From Rotaria sordida (Eukaryota; Rotifera; Eurotatoria; Philodinida; Philodinidae), in assembly GCA_905250125.1 (NCBI GenBank), contig CAJNOL010000018.1, positions 310,001 to 374,000 of the forward strand: 64,000 nucleotides of DNA, read 5' to 3'. Below are positions 25,991 through 39,022 of this stretch, piece after piece. Every line of letters begins with the position of its first letter. Within the stretch, counting starts at the first letter, position 1. The position numbers were made by a program, and so were the translations under genes. The notes beneath the pieces are model-generated. The model did no database searches, was not told the DNA's origin, and saw only the letters and a program-made list of their open reading frames with translations.

Positions 25991-27756
25991 TACTCTTAAA
26001 TCTAAATGATGAAAGTGCTCTGATATATCAATCATATCATAAATATCTACTTCGAGAGAGAAACAATAAAAAATTATCAATGTTTTATAAGATGACAATG
26101 ATTCTGACTTATACTATTGATGGGATTAAAAAGACTATTTATGATTCAATTCGATTCAACAATGAAGTCTTCATATGTATAGTACAAATAAAAATAATTT
26201 CAAGAAATTTTATTGAATTTAATAATAATTTCTGTCAATTAATTAGATTCATTTATTTTCAATATTGTAAGTGAGAATCATCATATGATCACTAATTAAA
26301 AAATGTCAATAGTAGTAATTTTTTATTCTTAAATATCATTTCGATTATTTAATAAAATAAGAATTGAAGTATACAAGAAAACTTCTTCTTCAGATTTAAA
26401 ACAATTTATTTTAGAATATTCTGATATTGATTGTTTATGATGTCATCAAATTTAGAAGGATATAATAGAATAACAGATGCATATTTTGTTAATTACTCAA
26501 TTAAATGTATGAAGAATAGAAACAAAAAAGTTATTAATTAGATTGCGATTTTATACTAGGAATTCGATGTCAAATAATATAAAAAAATCTTTGAAATAAT
26601 TTTAATGATCGAATTGTATGAAAAATCTTACATCTATTCATCTTTTGAATAATATACTGTAATTTTTTATTTTATGCGATAAATCAAAATAAATCAATTG
26701 ATTAAAATTCTAAATTTGTTAATTTCGGATCGATATTTTTAAATCTAAACCATTAAAGAATTCCTATTGACTATGACGTTTATACTAATTTAATAATGTA
26801 TAGAACAATTAGTCAAGTTTATGATAAATATTCGAAAATAACTGAGCAAATTAACTTTATTGTTCATTGAAACGAATTTATTATGTATTGCCATAATATG
26901 TGGAATTAATGAGATTCTCATTCAACTAATGAACTTAATTTCCGTTCTATTGATCGAGCTGAAGTTTTCGATATTCATGACTTCTTGTTTAAATTAACTT
27001 TTCTTTTGATAGATCACCATGCTTTATCAATCATACCAATACACATCTACATGATGAACCTTTTATTTATGTATAGCAATAATCATTTGTATCTTGATCA
27101 GATTATTTTTAATATTGATTTAGATCCTTATTCTGTTAATATATTATCCATTGAACAAGACCATCGATTACCAGACAACATATGTTCATACATTTCTGAT
27201 CTTGTCATAAATCAATAACCGATCAACACTATACTCATTTAAAGTTAGTCGACAATCTCCTTGTCAATATAGAAATTTGTATAGATGTTGATAACATGTC
27301 AAAAACATTACTATACTTCATCGTATTTTACATGGAAAAGTAGATGTCACTCTTTATAGCAAATATGTTGCTTCTTGTGATGATATAAAAATATCAAAAA
27401 TAAATAAAAATATTATTATTATTTTGAAATAATACTCACATAGCTACAAAATCAAATTTTAAAATTAATCTTGAAAGTAAATATTTCAAAAAAAATAATG
27501 TTGACATATAATTTTAATTGGTTACAACAAAACTATCGTACTTAGTCAACGAACAAGCATGAAAGAGTTAATACAATTGGAAATTAGTTGAACTTATACA
27601 TAGAAAAACAATCTTCAAAGCATGACCAACTGACATTGTCTATCAATTTGTTCATCTATTTATTCTCTAGATTATCTGAACAGACATAGATACGTCTGTT
27701 TATGTGACATACATCTCTGTTGTATGCCATCCTAAATTTTCAAATATTCTACCTTC
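25991..27756. other. Intergenic DNA with a possible decayed coding fragment
   Basis: Mostly AT-rich DNA. Around 26930-27220 on the plus strand a 77-codon frame (LLIDHHALSIIPIHIYM ... DIDLDPYS-like, with NILSIEQDHRLPD) has more even composition than its surroundings and is preceded by readable pieces in another frame. It could be a relic of a gene, but no family is recognised and there are no splice partners. The rest holds nothing I can support. Confidence 0.3.
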
Positions 27757-28844
27757 ATGGGAAATCGATTTGCAAGTTCGCGTCAAAAAACGCGTAGTAA
27801 CGGTTATAAATATCAAAATAATTATTATAATAATGGAGTAATAACAAGTAAAAGTACTGATGAATATACTCTTAATCCACGATCACATACTTCACATTCA
27901 AATGGTTATATTCCACAGCAAAATCGTCTATATTCAAATAATTATGGACAACAAAATGGAGCATATTTAATGACTAATACACAAACTCAATATCCACTAA
28001 CTCCAGCACAGCATCAGAATAATAATAATAATAATATAAATACAAAATCAAATTCAAGTAAAATTATTTTTATTAGTTTATTTTCTTTTTTTTTAAATTG
28101 AATTCTTGCTGTTAGATAAACTAATTTATGTGGCAAATTATGATTTTAATGGAACATCAACATCTGGTGAATTAAGTTTTGTCAAAGGCGATGGATTAGA
28201 AATTCTTGATAAATATACGTAAGTTAGTCTAAATATTAAATTTATCCTCACAAATTTACAATTAAACTAGATTCAACAATATAATAAAATCTCTTGATTG
28301 GATTGATAGATCATTTTTAAACAACTTTTAGAGAAATTTCGAAAACTTTTTTGTTTTCATATAGTTATAATGACTGGTGGCAAGCGAAAAATGTACGAAC
28401 AAAACGAATTGGTTATGTTCCAGCTAATTATATATCAGCGATAAATGATTTAACAGCATATGAGTAAGTCATTACATTTAAAAATATCATGTATAGTATG
28501 AAAAAAAAATCTAGATGGTTTTTTGCCGAAACAAATCGTCGTGATGCTGAACGATTTCTTGAACAACCACATCATGGTAAAGGAACATTTTTAATTCGAC
28601 CATCGGATACAAATCCAGGTATTGTTAATAGATTTAATTATTTTCAATATATTTTCTTTTTCCAAAAAACAAAAGGTCAAGAATCATTATCTGTTCTGGA
28701 TTTAAATAAAGATAAACATTTTCATGTTAAACATTATCGTATACGTCGAACAAATCAAGGAATGTATTATATTAGTAGTAGAGTAACATTTCCAACTTTA
28801 AAAGAACTTGTTGATCATTATCGAAGTAAAGAAATAAAGATTAA

Positions 28845-28877
<33 letters not shown>

Positions 28878-30749
28878 TTTTTTACTTTCAAGTAAATGTT
28901 GATGGTCTTTGTTGTTTATTAACACGTCCATGTCGAAAAATAGAACCAACTGTACCAGCTGATCGACATGGTTTATTAGAATTAGATCGTTCTCAACTTT
29001 CACGTACTGAATTAATTGGAAAAGGAAATTATGGTGAAGTTTATCGAGGTAAATATGGTCAACGTGATGTTGCTATTAAATGTATGAAAACTGATGCAAG
29101 AAATCGAATTTATAATGTTGATGCATTCCTTGATGAAGCGAAAAAAATGAAAGATCTTATACATAAAAATATTGTTTGTTTATATGGTGTTTGTACACAA
29201 GAAGAACCAATATTTATTGTAACAGAATTTTTAATAAATGGTTGTTTACTTAATTATTTACGTGATGGACTAGGAAAAAATTTAAAATTTAAAACAATAT
29301 TAGATTTTGCTGCACAAGTAATAATATATATAAAATTTCGATTTAGAAACAAATGAAGAAAGAAAAACTAATTACATTAATTTTGTTTTTATATTTAGAT
29401 TGCTAATGGTATGGCGTATATTGAAAAAAAAGGTTATGTTCATTGTGATCTTGCTGGTATGTTTTCGAAATTTATTATAGTAAACATTATTTAAAATCCA
29501 AAAAAAACAAACAATTTAGTTCGAGTTTGTTTTTGTTTCATGAGCTTAAATAATTCAACTAATGAGAACCAACATACATGAACAAGACAAAAATAATCCG
29601 TATTCTTAGAGTTTTTACCATTAGATCAATACAAGAGAAAATAATATTATTGTATTCGAAGGTCGAACACTTAACGGGTGTAATTTTTCAAAAATCCATG
29701 ATTAATATAGTTTGATTATTCAAGCATTTAGGCGCGTTACCTTCAAAAATGTTGACAATATGATTTTGAAGGTTTTGCCTCTGGAGAAAATAGTTTTTTT
29801 TGCACAAGACTTTATTTAAAAATAAAATCTATTTTTAAGAATAAAACATGGTCAAGTAGTCTACAGTTTATGCAATCCAGATTAAAGAATTATTGTGCGG
29901 ATTTGACGATGAGATCTTCTTTTAACTCACATTGATGTACGTCTAGTCACTGTACGAAATTCTAAGCATAACAAATAATTTTATTAGATTGTAAGGAAAT
30001 TTTTTAATAGAAATCTGAAAAATATTTACGTTTGTCATGGTCTCGAAGCATATTGCAGAATATTCTATTTTACTCTACATTAACTTTTTTTTCATGACAA
30101 GACACCATAATCTAAAGAAGACTATGTAAAAATTTTTTGATTCATCATATCAATACTTTCATTATCATAAATTGTTGTTCTTTTTTTAGCTCGAAATATT
30201 CTGGTTGGTGAAGTAGATGTAGTTAAAATAGCGGATTTCGGTTTAGCAAAACATCTTCAAGGTGGCCGTTTAATGGTCGATCGTGAATCTCAATTTCCAA
30301 TAAAATGGACAGCACCAGAAGCAGCAACAAAAAAAGAATATACACATAAATCTGATGTATGGAGTTTTGGTATTCTTCTTTATGAATTAATAACACATGG
30401 TTCAAATCCATATCCTGGCATGTCGAATAATGAAGCATTACAATCAGTACTGAAAGGTTATCGAATGCCAAAAGTAAATGTTTTTTTTTTTGTTTTGTCT
30501 ATTTTCATAATTTAATAATTATTTATTTATTTAGCCAAACGATTGTCATGAACTTTATTATCAAATTATGTATTCTTGCTGGCAAGATGATCCAAATAAT
30601 CGTCCAACATTTGAAACACTTTATATGCGTTTCGATGAATTTATGATTCAGGCTGAGCCAAGCTATCGAGAAGTAAATTATTTATAATCATTCTTTTTAT
30701 TTGATAATTTACAAGAAATTTGTTTTTTCTTTTTCTAATTTAGACGTGA
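27757..30749 (+). CDS. Src-type non-receptor tyrosine kinase with HCD catalytic loop
   Basis: Ten exons (27757-28057, 28116-28218, 28365-28463, 28515-28618, 28676-28825, 28893-29317, 29399-29456, 30190-30473, 30535-30672, 30744-30749) give 555 residues. The protein has an MGNRFASS N-terminus suited to myristoylation, a Gln/Asn-rich unique region, an SH3 domain (about 101-165, ANYDF ... WWQAKN ... GYVPANYI), an SH2 domain (about 168-250, WFFAET ... GTFLIRPSD) and a kinase domain (about 288-545). Kinase motifs present are [12 protein letters not shown], the helix-C Glu in [15 protein letters not shown] and WTAPEA. Two things are odd. The catalytic loop reads VHCDLAARN, with Cys for the usual HRD Arg. 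The activation loop ([18 protein letters not shown]) has no tyrosine where Src has Tyr416. The tail keeps a tyrosine close to the end (AEPSYRET), which may correspond to Src Tyr527 but with almost nothing after it. The intron at 29457-30189 is 733 nt; the others are mostly 50-150 nt. Confidence 0.9.
28848..28872. repeat. (TA)n microsatellite in a kinase intron
   Basis: Uninterrupted TA dinucleotide run in the short intron between SH2 and kinase exons. Confidence 0.8.
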
Positions 30750-31305
30750 TTTATCTTCGTTGACAACTGATCTTTCCGCACTTGATCAGATACATTTCTA
30801 AAATAAAGCCGATAGCTTATTTATATTGCCTTATAATCGAGTTTTCTTTTTCTATAATTATTCTTGTTCTTACACGTATCTAAATAACAATTTTTTCTTT
30901 CTGTTTTAATTACATGCACACTTCCATCTTATTATTTTTTTTATATCAACAGTGAAAATCTTCTTGGTCTATATATCTTCACGCTCTTTTTCTTTTTACT
31001 ACTTCGCAAATCTATTTCTTTTTGGATCTCGAACAGTCTATTGATGTTAAAAGAAAGAGAAAAAGACAAATGTGAATTTCTTTTTTAATAATTCGATGGA
31101 AAATAATCAAGTTTCCACACGCACATACCTGCTTTTTTTATCTTTCTTTTTTTTTATTTATGTATATGTCTTGAATTCAAAAAATAAATAAATAAATTGT
31201 GTGCAATCGTTCGAGATATGTTTATATAGAGATGAAAATAATAATAAAAAAAAAAAAAAAATTCTCAATCAATTTGATTGTTTTTTGTTTTTTTTTACAG
31301 ATATA
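30750..31305. other. Spacer and 5' UTR between kinase gene and DIS3
   Basis: AT-rich DNA. A splice acceptor (tttacag) sits at 31291-31300, just before the DIS3 ATG, suggesting a 5' UTR intron for DIS3. No other feature seen. Confidence 0.45.
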
Positions 31306-34300
31306 ATGATTGATGATACACGTCGTTTAAATTCATTCTTACGTAAAACACGTCGTGGTCATGTTTTAAAAATAACACATGAATTATATTTACGTACGGA
31401 TATCACATGTGGATCAAATGCATGTCAACAATGTATAATTGGTCAAACGACTCTACTTGATAAACATATGAAAAATGGAAATAATCTTATTTCGACTGGA
31501 CATTATTTACTCGTCGATACAAATATTGTTTTACAACAAGTAAAAAAAAAGAGAAAAATTTTATATGAATTAAGAGAAGAAAGTCTGTTTTTTTTAGGTT
31601 GATGTTCTTGAAGATCCATTATTGACTAATGTAATTGTACCACAAATTGTACTTGATGAAGTGAGATGAAAGAAAATACTTATGATTATCAAAGTGTTTT
31701 ATTTGATTTTGTAATTTTGATAATAGGTACGACATAAAAGTTTAGCTATTTATAAACGAATAAGAAGTATAATAGCAATTCCAGAAAGAAAATTTTTTGT
31801 TTTTATTAATGAATTTAATAAGTATGTATTTAATGAATATGAAAATATTGTTGTTAATATTTATTTAATAGAAATACATTTGTTTTACGTAAACCTGGTG
31901 AAAGTCCAAATGATCGAAATGATAGAGCAATTAGAAAAATTGCACAATTTTATAATGAACATTTAAAACAACAAAGTAAGGAAAGAAAAAAACAATTATT
32001 ATTATTTGATTTATTAAAAATACATTTGTCATATAAATTTGAGATCGATGAAGATTGAATTGAAAAAGCAATTAAATGAAAAAAATTTTAAACTGTATAT
32101 GATGAATACTTTTAGCATATCTTGTAGGTAGCAAGATTTACAAATCAAATTTCGTTCAAAAAAAAAAAAGAAATAATACTAAATTGTACATCAATTTTTA
32201 TATATCAATTTGATCCGTTACGTATTATATTGGATCGAAATTCTTTCTCATCTTACGAAATATTTCATATGTTATCAGTATAGATGATATAAACTAATTT
32301 ATAACATTCATAAGTTCAAATGAGTTAGTTTCATCTAGCTTGTATCACTTGATTCAAAAGAAAAAAATACCGGTGGTTATTAACGAACCAAGCAATTCAC
32401 TGTGACAGTAATTTCGATTTTCATATAATTTACTAGTACAGTATTTTTTATATATTACAATCATTAAATAAAAATGCTTGCATAATTATTTTTTTCTATT
32501 TATAACTACGTATGGCAAATAACAGAAAAGCAAAAAGTACCTATAGTAAACGAGTAGTCATATGAGTACAAATTTTTTTTTGTCGTCGATGATCTAATAA
32601 ATTTCAATGATTTTGATATTGATTGTATCTTTGAAAAGAAAATAATACTTCGAAAATTGAAATTCTATCATCTAATATATCCATTATGAACATTAACTTT
32701 CATCGATATAAAGAAAAGAAATAAAAGCTTACTACATATGTATAATTCAATTTGATTGTAACGATGAATATATATATATATATATGTCATGAAATTTTTT
32801 TAATAAATGATTTAAATTTAAAATAATAGTTCTAGGAAATTATATTTATACTTTTTTTTTAGTTTCTATTGTTCTTCTCACTGATGATATAGCAAATCGT
32901 GATCTTGCTCGACAAGAAGGTTTAATTGCTTTTTCTCGTATGTTAATAAATAAAATTTTTTGATATGAGATAGAATATTATGAATTTTTAGTTAAGGAAT
33001 ATATATCAACATTTAATCGTCCAGAATTATTAGATCGTCTTGTTTTAAAAGAAGAATCATTTGATTTAGAAAAAGATCTTGGTAAACGAAAAGAAGTATG
33101 AATTTTAAAAAACGATTGTTAAATTCTTATCTGACTTCTTTCGATTTCAAAAAAAAAAATAGATTATTTTTCCTGAACATGTATCTGTATCTGAAGTTCA
33201 ACGTGGTATAAAATCTGGTAAATATTTACAAGGTACATTTCAAGCAAGTCGAGAAAATTATCTTGAAGCTAATGTATTTGTTCAAGATTCAGAAAAATAT
33301 AATCAAGTAAAATGAAAAATAATTATTTATTTGAAAAAGATTTCGTTTTTTTTTTTTGTTCTCATTTATTAAGCTTTTTGTCCAAGGTTATAGAAATTTA
33401 AATCGTGCTGTTCATGATGATATTGTTGCGGTTGAAGTTTTACCTGAACAAGAATGGGCAATACCATTTAGTTTAGTTATTGATGATAAAGATGATGATC
33501 AAGGAGATTTAGTTATTGAACAAGTAAATTCATTTATCTTATTAAAGAATTCTGTCGGATAAGATGATTATATTTGCATCAAGTTTTAACGATCTGAGAA
33601 ACCATATATCGGATAAGAGATTTTATAGCAATCGTGGGTAATATGACCTAATCTTATGACTCAGTATGTCTCCAAACCAATGTATATAAAATTTTGTGTG
33701 AGGTTAATTCAATAATAACAAGCTCATCATGTCCTATCATTTGATATATATATATATGCATCTTTCAAGAACGGCAAAAAAGTTTTTGCTTTTAGACTCC
33801 TGAAGGAGGATATGTGGATATGCAAAATTTTTAATTCTCTTAAGACAGCGAACATATATTGAATTTGGTAGAGCTTCAGACTTTTATCATATCCGACTAC
33901 TCAGAACCTAAATTCGTAAGAAACAAAATAAAATAAAAACTAATCTTTGTAATAGTATATTCTCCAGGAGTCTGAAAGCGAAATTTTTTTTCCCCGTTTT
34001 TGAAAGATCCATACTTATCAAATGGTAGAACATGATGAGTTTACTGTTAATAGATAGAACCTTTTTTATTGCTTTTGCACCGATGGACAGTATCGCAGAA
34101 TTTAAAACATCATAAAAGTCAAAATATGCTTTAACTGGCATGTGACTTCTCAAAACGTTGAAACTTGATGAAAACGCAATTTCCAATATACCATTCGATG
34201 TGTCATGAGTTGCTCTACGGAATGGCATAGAGGACTTTTTAAATGAAGTATGATCGTCGTATCCGACATCGCCCTTCAATGGTAGTTTTTATTTTTGTTT

Positions 34301-37300
34301 AACTTCGATTTTCTAGGAAGAAACAGGTCTTGTTGTTCAAGGTGTGTCATCAAAACGAACTTCATCTTGCCGTATTGTTGCAATAATTAAACGAAATTGG
34401 AGACAATATTGTGGAATTTTACAAGAATCTTTACCTGGTGTAAGATTTTTTTCTCTCCTTCGTTAATTTATTAACTGAAAACAATTTATTCTTATAGGCA
34501 AGATTTCATTTATTTTTACCACATGAAAGACGTATACCAAAAATTCGTATTGAAAGTCGTCAAGCTGAAGAATTAAAAAATAGTCGAGTTATGGTACAAA
34601 TTGATCATTGGCCACGTTCATCTAGATATCCACATGTGAATATCTTAATTAATAAAAAACAATAGATTGTTGAATATTTATGTTATTTTTCTTTTTTTGA
34701 AAGGGTCATTTTATTAAAACACTTGGTAAACTTGGTGATAAAGAAACAGAAAATGAAGTTATTTTAGCTGAACATGATATTCTACATCATGAATTTCCTG
34801 AAGCAGTACTTGATTGTTTACCAAAATTACCATGGACAATTACCGAAGAAGTTCGTTTATTATTTATTTATTTTAATTTTAAATTCTTTCTTTCTTTTGT
34901 TTTTAAATATTCAAAGGATCTTGCTAATCGTATTGATTTACGTGATTTTTGTATTGTTAGTATTGATCCACCTGGTTGTACTGATATTGATGATGCTCTA
35001 CACTGTCGTTCACTTGAAAATGGAAATTTTGAAGTAAGGATCAAAGAAAAAAAAACAATCTTTTGTTTATTTTCTAAAAAAAATAAATAAACATTGATGT
35101 CTTTTTTATTTAAATTCTAGTGTGGTGTTCATATTGCTGATGTAACACATTTTGTACGACCAAATACAGCTTTAGATTTAGAAGCACGTGAACGTGGTAC
35201 AACAGTTTATTTAACTGATCGACGTATTGATATGTTACCAGTACTACTTAGTGGAAATCTTTGTTCTTTACGTGGTGGTGAAGAACGGTAAGTTAATAAA
35301 AATATTCGAAATTTTTTTTTCAGAGAAAATTTCTTATCGAAGTAAGACAAATTTCTCATCGCAATAGAAGCCCTAGCGAGAGAATTTTCTATTTCGAGAA
35401 ATGATTTAGTTTGCATGTGTGAAATTAATATCAGAAAGAGTGATGAACAGAATTGAATTGTTCAAGTAACATATTTCTTTTTTTTTAACTTCAATTAAGT
35501 CATTGATCAAAATAAATCTGCATACGATAATTGAGTCTTAAATCTTTATCTTTGAATTGAATACTACAGTTCTGGCTAAAAATTATCGGATCACCAGTTC
35601 TAATGATATTACTCGACCTCTATAGGCTTTTGAGAAAAGAAAATCCGATGTGACTACATACATTCTAGTATGTTTTATTCAAATATGGAATCGAATTTTC
35701 TTGATGCTATTGCCAAGCTGAAGAAAACAAATCTGTATTAAAATTTTTGATCAAAAATATTGTATCACTACTATATTTTCATTATTAGTGGGTAAGAAAG
35801 ATGTTAATTTTATTTGAAAATCATACAGATGGATAGAGAAGTTCCTTCTGCACGTTTTCATAAAAGAAAAGCTTGAAAGTTTTACCTAAGTTCGATATAT
35901 TAGATGTAAACTTTGAAATACAGATAGTGCTGATTTTTGGACAACGAATTCGACTAGACAATGCTTTTTAAGACAAAATGAGATGTTCGAAAGTTCGATG
36001 TATCATTCCGTTTCAGTTTACACGAAGAAAAAAAAACACAGCAAACGGCTTAAAATCAAATATTTCTCTGTAACAGAACAATGCACAGAACTTGCGAACA
36101 TCTTGTTTTGTTGTAAAAAGCGTTTTCTATTTGAATTCATTGTCCAAATTTGCATGCAAAATATTGAATGTAGGTGATATCTTCAAGCTTTTCTTTTATT
36201 AAAACATTCAGAATGACAGAGAACGATCAAATTATATCAATCAAACTCAATGTTTTATTCACTGTGAGGGCTAAGGATACAGTGCGGCTCCGAGGATTGG
36301 GTTGGTGGTTATTGTAGCATGTCCTATGTGTCTATGCCTTTAAAAATAGGTGTTTACCTTTCAGAAGTTTCAAAATATCAGCTTTTATTTTTAGTATAGC
36401 TCAATAACTCATTTGATTATGTATTTTTTTTTGTTTAGTTTTGCATTTTCTGTCCGATGGGAAATAACACCAGATGCAAAAATAGTTAACACAATATTTC
36501 ATAAGTCAATTATCAAAAGTAGAGTATGTATTTCTTTTAATTAATATTTTTATAATTATTTTATAAATACAAAAAAATAAATAGTCTGCAATGACATATG
36601 AACAAGCTCAAGCAATAAAAGATGATTCTGGAATAAATGATGAAATAGCTCGTAGTTTACGACGTCTTCATTCAATTGCTGCACAATTACGTCAAAAACG
36701 TCTTGATAAAGGTGCATTAGTACTTGAATCATCAGAAGTTCGATTTCAACTTGATACAGAAACACATGATCCACTTAATGTAATAAATAAAGAATTAAGG
36801 TAATTTGAAATGTTTGTTTTCAAAACATTTTTTTGTTTGTTTGTTTAAATAGAGAAACAAATTGGCTTGTTGAAGAATTTATGCTTTTAGCAAATATAAG
36901 TGTTGCTGAAAAGATTTATGAATTATTTCCTGATTGTGCATGTTTACGTAAACATCCTGCACCACCAATTTCAAATTTCGATCCACTTGTTAAAGCAGCT
37001 GAAACAAAAGTAAATTATTCTAATATAAATATATTAAAATAAATAATCTTTTTTTTTTCTTTTCAAAGGGTTTTCAAGTAAAAGCTAATACAGGAAAAGA
37101 ATTAGCTGATTCTCTTGATCAAGCAATTCTATCTGCTCATCCATATTTTAATACAATGCTTCGTATGCTTGCAACACGTTGTATGATGCAAGCTGTTTAT
37201 TTTTGTAGTGGATTTGAATCAGATATAAAAAGTTTTGAACATTATGGTTTAGCTACACCAATTTATACACATTTTACATCACCAATTCGACGGTAAAAAG

Positions 37301-38861
37301 AACTTTTCGTTTTTCTTTGTATCTTCGATAGTTTTTTTTTTAGATATGCTGATGTACTTGTTCATCGATTATTAGCTGCAGGTATTAATGCCGATGCAAC
37401 ATTTCCTGATTTACTTAATAAACGGGTTTTACAACAAATATGTAATAATTTAAATTATCGTCATCGTATGGCTCAATATGCAGCACGTGCATCTGTTGAT
37501 TTACATACACAAGTATATTTTGTTTTATGATATATACATTATATATCGATTAATTTAAAATATAATTTTATAGTTATTCTTCAAAAATATGAATACCAAC
37601 GAAGATGGTTATGTATTTGCTGTACGAAAAAATGCATTACAGATATTATTACCACGTTATGGATTAGAAACAACATTGTTTTTAAGAGATAAAGATGGAA
37701 AATCAGTTGGAGAATTTCATGAAGAGGTAAAATTTTTAAACGATAAAAAAATATTTTTAGTATCCATCCCTTCAGACAAGCCAAAAAGTATACGCCATGA
37801 CCAGAATTTGAATATGAACTTAAGCTCCTATGTGAATATGCTAAAAATTATCGGAGTCGATCATTTTTGTAGAGTAGATATTTCTCTACAAAATGTGATA
37901 TTGAACTAAGTTGTAGCTTTCATCGAAGTAAGGTGACAAGCATTTTTCCAAGAGCTCCTTTCAACGTAAAATTTCAAACATGAATATTTAGGAAAAACAA
38001 AAATTGAGGTGTCTGGTCGAAAGACAAAAAATAGTGCATTTTGTAAGATAGCTTCTGATCGTTAAGCTGATGATTTCAACTTTTAGTGTCGAATGACAAC
38101 AGTGAAAATATGAAAATTTACTGTTCAATGTAATTTTTTTCAGCTTTTCAAAGATTATTTCACTATTCTTGAACAAACACTGCGACAATATTTGAAAAGA
38201 GCATCCTAACTTATAACTCGTCGGATAATACTTTCTAGCGGATCAAGGACGAACAAACATCTTGTCTAAAAACTTTTGCGATTATCCATTATCAATAAGT
38301 TGTTATTATAAGATAATGAATTACTTCCTTATTACATTTCTCGAAGATTAGAATAAAACAATCCCTCCTGAGATTGGCAACAGCAGCTATATATATATAT
38401 ATATATATATCATGTTTCACATTTTAATACCATAGGAATTACGCTAACAATTTTTTTGTATTAGAATTAATGGTTAAGATATAGAAGATAACACAAATCT
38501 GAGTGTATAATTATTTTGATATTGATCATCTAATTTTACTATCTCGAATTAGTTGACTAAAGATATTTTTCGATCAATGATCTGAAAACGTACATTATTT
38601 TTTTGTCTATCTACTTTGATATTTTAGGAATCTACACAAACAATAAATAATCTCACAATACATATGTTCGATCCAGTAACTGTTCAAATTAGTGTTGATA
38701 GTAATAATATTCAACGACAACGTATACAAATTCATCTTGTTAAACCATTTATTGACGGTTTTAGTGTTGCACCTATTGTTAAAAATAAAACAACAATAGA
38801 CGAAATTGATAATACAATAACAACACCAGTTAAACGTCTTAAAGTAAAATCATCTAAATAA
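31306..38861 (+). CDS. DIS3: Exosome ribonuclease DIS3/RRP44
   Basis: Twenty exons give 965 residues (human DIS3: 958): 31306-31539, 31598-31660, 31727-31821, 31872-31975, 32863-32937, 32992-33095, 33163-33306, 33374-33523, 34317-34439, 34498-34635, 34704-34850, 34917-35033, 35121-35287, 36439-36523, 36585-36799, 36853-37009, 37069-37292, 37344-37512, 37574-37726, 38628-38861. DIS3 is the catalytic subunit of the nuclear RNA exosome. The N-terminal CR3 cysteine motif (CGSNACQQC) is present. The PIN endonuclease site is complete ([30 protein letters not shown]). Cold-shock domains follow, then the RNB exonuclease with the acidic cluster [13 protein letters not shown], then [13 protein letters not shown] and an S1 domain with a basic tail. 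Both nuclease activities therefore look intact. Most introns are 45-85 nt, but introns 4, 8, 13 and 19 are 790-1150 nt, and two of these hold palindromes. Confidence 0.95.
33723..34039. repeat. Palindromic element in DIS3 intron 8
   Basis: Left arm: ctcatcatgtcctatcattt, gcatctttcaagaacgg, tttagactcctgaagga. Right arm: the complements ccaggagtctgaaagcg, cgtttttgaaagatcca, aaatggtagaacatgatgag. The arms are about 85 nt, diverged, around a loop of about 150 nt. The intron is 793 nt against a typical 60. The block around actcctgaaggaggatat resembles one at about 61480 in the AprA-like gene intron. Confidence 0.7.
35563..36222. repeat. Inserted palindromic element in DIS3 intron 13
   Basis: At 35850-36030 and 36040-36222 the two halves pair: ttttcataaaagaaaagctt (about 35857) with its complement (about 36185-36205), tttttggacaacgaattc (about 35934) with the complement of gaattcattgtccaaatt (about 36133-36150), and aaaatgagatgttcgaaagt with the complement of cttgcgaacatcttgttttg. 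The loop is near 36035. About 290 nt upstream, at 35567-35595, the sequence ttctggctaaaaattatcgg resembles the terminal repeat of Tc1-type elements, but no matching right end was found. The intron is 1151 nt. Confidence 0.65.
38389..38410. repeat. (AT)n microsatellite in DIS3 intron 19
   Basis: AT dinucleotide run. The surrounding intron (37727-38627) is long for this gene and contains a 12-nt hairpin (tttgtagag / ctctacaaa, about 37866-37890), but no long palindrome was seen there. Confidence 0.8.
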
Positions 38862-39022
38862 AACTTCACATTTCTTGTTTTCTCTTTTTGATTCTTATGT
38901 GATTTATAAAAAAGAAAAAGAAAAAAACCAAAATAAAGGTGTGATTTTGTATTTTGTTCTTTCTTTGGAAATAGGATGTTGACTAGAATTTTTTCGCATA
39001 CACATTTATATATATATGTCAC

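Noticed and set aside
33908-34279. 123-codon minus-strand frame in DIS3 intron 8
   Set aside because: It lies partly in the right arm of the palindrome and has no domain or splice partner.
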